A DNA stretch of 64,000 nucleotides from DASVTR01 sp033855775 (GTDB taxonomy: Bacteria; Acidobacteriota; Blastocatellia; Pyrinomonadales; Pyrinomonadaceae), in assembly GCA_033855775.1 (NCBI GenBank), contig JAWVFT010000126.1:37471-101470 (forward strand), read 5' to 3'. Positions 59,820-64,000 of this stretch are shown here, one piece after another; the first letter of the stretch is position 1; each line of letters opens with the position of its first letter. The position numbers were made by a program, and so were the translations under genes. A model generated the notes under the pieces. That model ran no database searches. It worked only from the letters and a program-made list of their open reading frames with translations, and was not told the origin of the DNA.

Positions 59820-60502
59820 GGCTGACCGGCGCGCAGCGTCGCCAGCGGTTGCCCGGCCTTCACGCGGTCGCCGACGCGCGCGTTGATGACGCTGACGGTT
59901 CCGGCGGAAGAAGCGTTGGCGGTGACAAGCTGTTCGAGTGGAGCGGGCGGCGCGATGCTGCCTTGCGGTTGCTGCTCGGCCTGCCGCGAGGCGAGCAGGC
60001 CGCTCTCCGCTTTCTGCTTCGACTCCTGCGCCTCTTGCAGGCGTCGTTGCGCTCGTTCATACAAAGCGCGCTCGCCTTCGAGTTGAGCCGCTGAAGCTTC
60101 GCCGTTCGAGACGAGCGGCGTCAGGCGTTGGACTTCCGCTTCATGGCGCACGGCTTCGGCGCGGGCCGCTTCAATCTCTGCGTCCGCCGAACGGAAATTA
60201 CGCGCCGCGCGCGAGGACGCGCTCTCGCCCGGCGTCGGCGTCGGCGCTTGCGTCTCATTCTGCACCGCAATTTCAACGATAGGAGAGCCTTCGCTGACGC
60301 TCATGCCTTCGCGCGCGAGGACGCGCCGCACCTGTCCAGTCGCCGGAGCATTGATAATCACAACGCCGCGCGCTTCGCTGTTGTTTGTGTCGCCGCCCGA
60401 CCGGCAAGCCGACGCCGATGCGATGAGCAACAACGATAGAGCGCACAGCCAAGCCTTGCGCCGCGACGATGAAGGGCAAGCTCTGCGGCCATCATTTTTC
60501 AT
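59816..60502 (-). CDS. Short lipoprotein adaptor with biotinyl-lipoyl-type segments (efflux MFP-like)
   Basis: Lipoprotein of 228 residues. Lipobox ASAC places lipidated Cys33. Two lipoyl half-motifs, INAPATGQVRRVLAREGMSVSEGSPIVEI in part and SAGTVSVINARVGDRVKAGQPLATL in part, flank a long coiled-coil hairpin (about 100-185, rich in A, E, R and Q). That is the core of a membrane-fusion protein, but the usual beta-barrel and membrane-proximal domains are missing, so it is much shorter than a normal RND adaptor. ATG 60502 overlaps the TolC-like gene by 11 bases. It probably bridges the pump and TolC, or acts as an accessory to a full-length adaptor outside the window. Confidence 0.78.
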   Translation of the reverse strand: MKNDGRRACPSSSRRKAWLCALSLLLIASASACRSGGDTNNSEARGVVIINAPATGQVRRVLAREGMSVSEGSPIVEIAVQNETQAPTPTPGESASSRAARNFRSADAEIEAARAEAVRHEAEVQRLTPLVSNGEASAAQLEGERALYERAQRRLQEAQESKQKAESGLLASRQAEQQPQGSIAPPAPLEQLVTANASSAGTVSVINARVGDRVKAGQPLATLRAGQP

Positions 60503-62891
60503 TGGCTCTGACTCCGGTGAAAGCATTGGACGCGCCCGCCTTCCGCGGCAATCCGATGACGACCGAAGAGTCCGTCGCGCTGCTGCTGCTCTCTGCGGCG
60601 GGATGAATCTCAAGCTCAGGCAAGGGCGTGCCGGTTCGCAGCGAGACGTTGTTGGCGGCAAGCGTGTTGCCCGTGGCGCGCTGAAATTCGGTGATGGCTT
60701 TGTTCAAATCGGTCTGAGCTTGTAGCTCGCGGCCACGCGCGGCGAGCAGTTCGTTCTGTCTTTGCAGAACGAGGAAGACCGTGGACGTGCCTGCGCGAAA
60801 TTGACGCTGCTCGCTCTCGTACTGCTGCTCTGTGGATGAGCGCGTGGCGGCGGCGGAAGCGAGCCGAGCTTCGGCTGAGCGAAGAGCCTGCGAAGCATTG
60901 CGCACGTCGGCTTCGATTAACTGTTCGGCCTGCGCGCGCTGGTTGCGAATGCCTGTGCCTTCGGCGAGCGAGCGCCCAAGGTTGGCTTCGGCAGTCCGGT
61001 TGCGAAGCGGCAGCGAGACGCGCACGCCCGCGCGATAAGTCGGGAAGTCTTGTCTGAGCAAGTTCGAGAGCGACTGCGTGTAGCCGCCAACGAGGTTCGG
61101 ATTGATGGACACGCCGCCGGTCGTCGCGTCGAGCGGCGGCAGCCCGGCGAGCACGGACAATTCATTGACGCGCGAGCGCAGGAGCGCGTTCGTGCTTGTC
61201 GAAGGATTGCCGCTCGCCGTCGTCGGCGAACCGGCGAGGCCGACTACCGTGTAGGTTCCGACCAAATCAATCTGCGGCTTGGTCAGGTCGCGATAGTATC
61301 GCGTGTCGAGTTGGTTGATTTCGGCGTTGGTCTGAAGCTGCGCCAACTCAGGACGATTGATGAGAGCGGCGCTGACGGCTTGTTCCAGCGGGACGCGCGG
61401 GGCTTCGAGACTGACGGGGCTGACGGGCGTCAGCGGGCGCGACCAGAGCGCGGCTGTGCGGTCAGGCAGTATCAAAGTCTTCAAAGTGTTCTCGGCGCGC
61501 GTGACGGATTCCTGCGCGGTGTAGACGTTCTGCTCGAAGGTCGTCACCTGCGTGTTGGCGGCGATGATGTCAATGGGCGCGAGCACGCCTTTCGAGACGA
61601 GCCGCTGGTTGCTTTCCACCTGCACGCGCGCCTGCTTCACGGCGTCAATCTGCACCTGCAAATTTCTGAGGGCGAAGACTAAATCCCAGTAGGCTTGCTC
61701 GACCTGCGCGATGACTTCGATGGCGCGCTGGCGAAACTGCGCGTCGGTCAGGGAAAGATTCTTCTTGGCAATCTCAATGGAGCGGCGGTTGTTGTCGAAG
61801 CGCAGGCCGCGCCAGAGCGGTTGCACGTAAGTAAAAGTTAAAGCGGTCGGGAATTGCGGGTTGAGCGTGACGTTCTGGTTGTTGGTCGTCAGGCGCGTCG
61901 AAGAAAAATCGAGTTGGTAAGAGCCGCCCGCAAAGGGAGAGAAGCCGCCGAAGCGCAAGTCTCCGGTCGCGTCCGTTTGCTTGACGGAGCCGTTGGTCGC
62001 GCCCCCGAGCGTGGAACTCGTCGGGGTCGTGCGGCTCTCGAAGTAACTTTCGGATGAGATAACGGGGTCATAAACTCCGCGCGCCGCCTGCAAGTTAAAC
62101 TCTGCTATCTGAACGTTGATGCGCGAGCCGTCAATGTCGTTGTTGTTTGAGAGCGCGAGCGCAATCGCTTCGTTCAATGTCAACGCCATTTGATTCGCCA
62201 CGTCAACGCCGACGCGCTCGGCTGAAGGCAAGGGTCGCGCGGGCGCTTCAAAGTTGGGCGCGACGGGCGGCGGCTCCGTCGGCAACTCCGCAGGCGCAAT
62301 GCCGCCTGATGTGCCGACCGCTTGGCCGGGCGTCTGCGGCACGCCGTTGGCGGGCGCGACTGCTTGCGGTGTCGTGCCGGTTTGCGGCGCGGCGGTTCCG
62401 GCGGGCGTGGCCGTTTGCGGCATCGTCTGCCCGGGCGCGGTCTGCTGCGTGGCGTTCGGGGCTTGCGGCGAAGGCGGGCGCGGCCCCTGCGTGTTGGGCG
62501 TCGTCTGTTGTCGTTGCTGCTCCGGGCCGGTCTGCGGTTGCGTGCTCTGCTGCGTTTCGTTGTCCGGTCGCACGGGAGCCGACGAAGAGTTTGGCGGCAA
62601 CTCGGTCGTCGCGGGCGGCGGCGAGCCGGGCTGTCGTTGTTGTCCCGGCGTCGTCGTGCCTGCGGGAGGCGCAGTCTGCGGCGAAGGATTCGGAGCGGGC
62701 GCGGGCGGATTCTGCGCCGAGGCCGCGACGGGCAAGACGAACAACGCCGCCAACAGCACAGCGATTCTGAGCGGACTTTTAACTGCTAACGAAGCCGCGC
62801 GCTCGTTCACTATGCTCACTATATTCACTATGAGAGCCGCGCGTCTGACGAACGCGCTCTCGCCTTTAATCACCTGAAGCTTGATCGACAT
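60492..62891 (-). CDS. TolC-family outer-membrane efflux protein with long low-complexity N-region
   Basis: Protein of about 799 residues. After about 40 residues comes a signal-peptide-like segment (SPLRIAVLLAALFVLPVAASAQN). Then about 165 residues are rich in Pro, Gln, Thr, Gly and Ala (for example TAPPAGTTTPGQQRQPGSPP). The outer-membrane efflux domain begins near residue 225 (LTLNEAIALALSNNNDIDGS) and continues with the typical repeat pattern to the C-terminus (FRAGTSTVFLVLQRQNELLA). ATG 62891 is chosen: AAGGA precedes it and it overlaps the RND gene end by 26 bases. GTG codons at the end of a 9-base repeat are alternative starts nearer the signal peptide. Confidence 0.85.
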   Translation of the reverse strand: MSIKLQVIKGESAFVRRAALIVNIVSIVNERAASLAVKSPLRIAVLLAALFVLPVAASAQNPPAPAPNPSPQTAPPAGTTTPGQQRQPGSPPPATTELPPNSSSAPVRPDNETQQSTQPQTGPEQQRQQTTPNTQGPRPPSPQAPNATQQTAPGQTMPQTATPAGTAAPQTGTTPQAVAPANGVPQTPGQAVGTSGGIAPAELPTEPPPVAPNFEAPARPLPSAERVGVDVANQMALTLNEAIALALSNNNDIDGSRINVQIAEFNLQAARGVYDPVISSESYFESRTTPTSSTLGGATNGSVKQTDATGDLRFGGFSPFAGGSYQLDFSSTRLTTNNQNVTLNPQFPTALTFTYVQPLWRGLRFDNNRRSIEIAKKNLSLTDAQFRQRAIEVIAQVEQAYWDLVFALRNLQVQIDAVKQARVQVESNQRLVSKGVLAPIDIIAANTQVTTFEQNVYTAQESVTRAENTLKTLILPDRTAALWSRPLTPVSPVSLEAPRVPLEQAVSAALINRPELAQLQTNAEINQLDTRYYRDLTKPQIDLVGTYTVVGLAGSPTTASGNPSTSTNALLRSRVNELSVLAGLPPLDATTGGVSINPNLVGGYTQSLSNLLRQDFPTYRAGVRVSLPLRNRTAEANLGRSLAEGTGIRNQRAQAEQLIEADVRNASQALRSAEARLASAAATRSSTEQQYESEQRQFRAGTSTVFLVLQRQNELLAARGRELQAQTDLNKAITEFQRATGNTLAANNVSLRTGTPLPELEIHPAAESSSSATDSSVVIGLPRKAGASNAFTGVRANEK
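62806..62832 (-). repeat. Three 9-base repeats in the TolC-like N-terminus
   Basis: TTCACTATG, CTCACTATA, TTCACTATG on the plus strand. On the coding strand this gives IVN-IVS-IVN with three in-frame GTG codons, just before the signal-peptide segment, so up to three extra start codons are possible. Confidence 0.7.
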
Positions 62892-64000
62892 ACCTATCCT
62901 TTGCAGGGCTTGTGGCCGCGCGCCGTGTCTGACCGGCGGCAGGCTCAGCAGCGACCTTGGGTTTGCGTGAGAAGATGCCGGACACTCCGGCATAAGCATG
63001 GGCCAGACGACGGCCCACGCCGCCCTTGAAATCATCAAAGCGCGCCCCGGCGTAGCCCCACACGCGCGAATCCTTCGCGTCCTCGAACAACGAATAGAAA
63101 ACGGGGACGGCCAACAACGTCAGCAGCAAGCACAGGCTTTGCCCGCCGACGACGAGCACGCCGATGGAACGGTTCGTGGCCGCGCCCGCGCCGCTGCCGA
63201 CGATGAGCGGAATCATGCCCGCGACGAGCGCAATCGTCGTCATCAAAATCGGGCGCAGGCGGTCGCGGTTGGCCTGCAAGATAGCGCTGTAGCGTTCCAT
63301 GCCATGACGGCGCAGTTCGTTCGTATGGTCAATCTGTAGAATCGCGTTCTTCTTGACGATGCCGAACAAGAGCAGGATGCCGAGGGCCGAGAAGATGTTG
63401 AGCCGCTGCCCTGCAATCAAGGTTGAGAGCAGGGCGAAGGGAATCGAGAGCGGCAGCGTCAGCAGGATTGTGATGGGGTGAATGAACGATTCAAACTGCG
63501 CGGCCAGAATCAAGTACATGAAGATGAACGACAGCAGAAAGGCCAGCATGAAAGATTGGTTGGCTCGCTGTAGCTCCTTCGATTGTCCGGTGACGCCCTT
63601 GCGATAGCCCGCCTCCATGTTTAGCTCGTCGGCGTAACGCTGGATGGCGACGAGGCCGTCGGCCTCAGAGCCGTTCGGCGCGAGGCTCGCGGAGATGGTG
63701 ACTTGCCGCTGACGGTTCAAGCGGTCAATCGAAGCGGGGCTTTCGCCTTCTTCGAGGCGCACCAGTTTCTCAAGGCCGACCACGCCGCCGTTTGACGAAG
63801 CGACGGTGAAGTTGCTCAGGTTCTCGCGCGTGCGGCGAAACTCTTCGCCCGCGCGCACGACCACATCATACTGGTCTGAGCCTTCGCTGAAAGTGGTGAC
63901 GCGCGCTCCGGCGGCGAGCGTGTTCAAAGCCTGCGCCACGTCGCCCGCCTTGACGCCGAGGTCTGCGGCGCGTTGGCGGTCAATGATAATCCGCAGCTCC
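62866..64000 (-). CDS. RND efflux permease, C-terminal part (runs off the window)
   Basis: The visible 378 residues are the C-terminal portion of an AcrB/MexB-type inner-membrane pump. The upstream end reads ELRIIIDRQRAADLGVKAGD, then the porter domain (RENLSNFTVAS, RLNRQRQVTISASLAPNGSE), and the last transmembrane block (FMLAFLLSFIFMYLILAAQF; PITILLTLPLSIPFALLSTL; ALGILLLFGIVKKNAILQID; RLRPILMTTIALVAGMIPLI). The GIVKKNAILQID segment is a family hallmark. The N-terminus lies beyond position 64000. The gene overlaps the TolC-like gene by 26 bases. Substrate unknown. Confidence 0.92.
   Translation of the reverse strand, partial: ELRIIIDRQRAADLGVKAGDVAQALNTLAAGARVTTFSEGSDQYDVVVRAGEEFRRTRENLSNFTVASSNGGVVGLEKLVRLEEGESPASIDRLNRQRQVTISASLAPNGSEADGLVAIQRYADELNMEAGYRKGVTGQSKELQRANQSFMLAFLLSFIFMYLILAAQFESFIHPITILLTLPLSIPFALLSTLIAGQRLNIFSALGILLLFGIVKKNAILQIDHTNELRRHGMERYSAILQANRDRLRPILMTTIALVAGMIPLIVGSGAGAATNRSIGVLVVGGQSLCLLLTLLAVPVFYSLFEDAKDSRVWGYAGARFDDFKGGVGRRLAHAYAGVSGIFSRKPKVAAEPAAGQTRRAATSPAKDRYVDQASGD

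Overview
The window is GC-rich bacterial chromosome with ordinary gene density. It most likely comes from Acidobacteriota, and I would guess class Blastocatellia. Three features point there: three large Oar-type TonB-dependent receptors with an N-terminal carboxypeptidase-regulatory-like domain (350-3688, 34280-37549, 54998-57994); a secreted protease ending in DYDGDGKTD...RPSEGNWY repeats; and an ECF sigma/FecR pair. This placement rests on gene content recognised by eye, not on a search. I see no prophage, insertion sequence, CRISPR array or rRNA operon. One tRNA-Ala(GGC) is present.

Layout. 1-9.5 kb: an Oar-type receptor, an HD-GYP phosphodiesterase, a TPR/DUF4388 protein, a cysteine-motif protein of unknown function, a cytochrome P450 and a secreted beta-helix protein. 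9.9-18.6 kb is mostly plus strand: Trm112-like protein, GT9 heptosyltransferase, heptose-phosphate kinase (hldA), an SGNH-hydrolase lipoprotein, PBP4 (dacB), dapF, a PQQ-propeller lipoprotein and a glutamine amidotransferase. These are mainly cell-envelope functions. 18.6-27.4 kb: an APH-type kinase, then ECF sigma with a zinc-finger/FecR membrane protein, then two ABC ATPase/permease pairs. 27.4-33.7 kb: proC, tyrS, an RDD membrane protein, an S41 protease and a thiolase. 34-45 kb: the second receptor, CsbD and a glycine-zipper stress protein, a HAD phosphatase, a GT4 glycosyltransferase, and a histidine kinase with a GGDEF response regulator. 44.8-49.7 kb: an HxlR regulator, a VapBC-like pair behind trxB, and 3-hydroxyacyl-CoA dehydrogenase, PilZ protein and enoyl-CoA hydratase. 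49.9-58 kb: tRNA-Ala, a divergent subtilase with C-terminal repeats, a free-standing copy of its pro-domain, and the third receptor. 58-64 kb: an APC transporter and a minus-strand RND efflux operon running off the right edge.

Working together: the 9.9-18 kb block supplies LPS-heptose and peptidoglycan functions. The HD-GYP, GGDEF and PilZ proteins indicate c-di-GMP signalling. Thiolase, 3-hydroxyacyl-CoA dehydrogenase and enoyl-CoA hydratase form a beta-oxidation or short-chain acyl-CoA set. The RND permease, TolC and lipoprotein adaptor are translationally coupled.

Most unusual: spacers carry phased seven-base repeats, usually arranged as two reverse-complementary arms. They occur at 108-244, 15411-15495, 28476-28503, 29782-29944, 33740-33834, 39806-39896 and 48582-48660. 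Four of these arrays end only 5-8 bases before the next start codon, so they could act as RNA hairpins controlling translation. Other spacers hold 15-23-base tandem duplications, often overlapping a start or stop codon. A second lead is the protease next to a separate secreted homologue of its own pro-domain (50432-54846).
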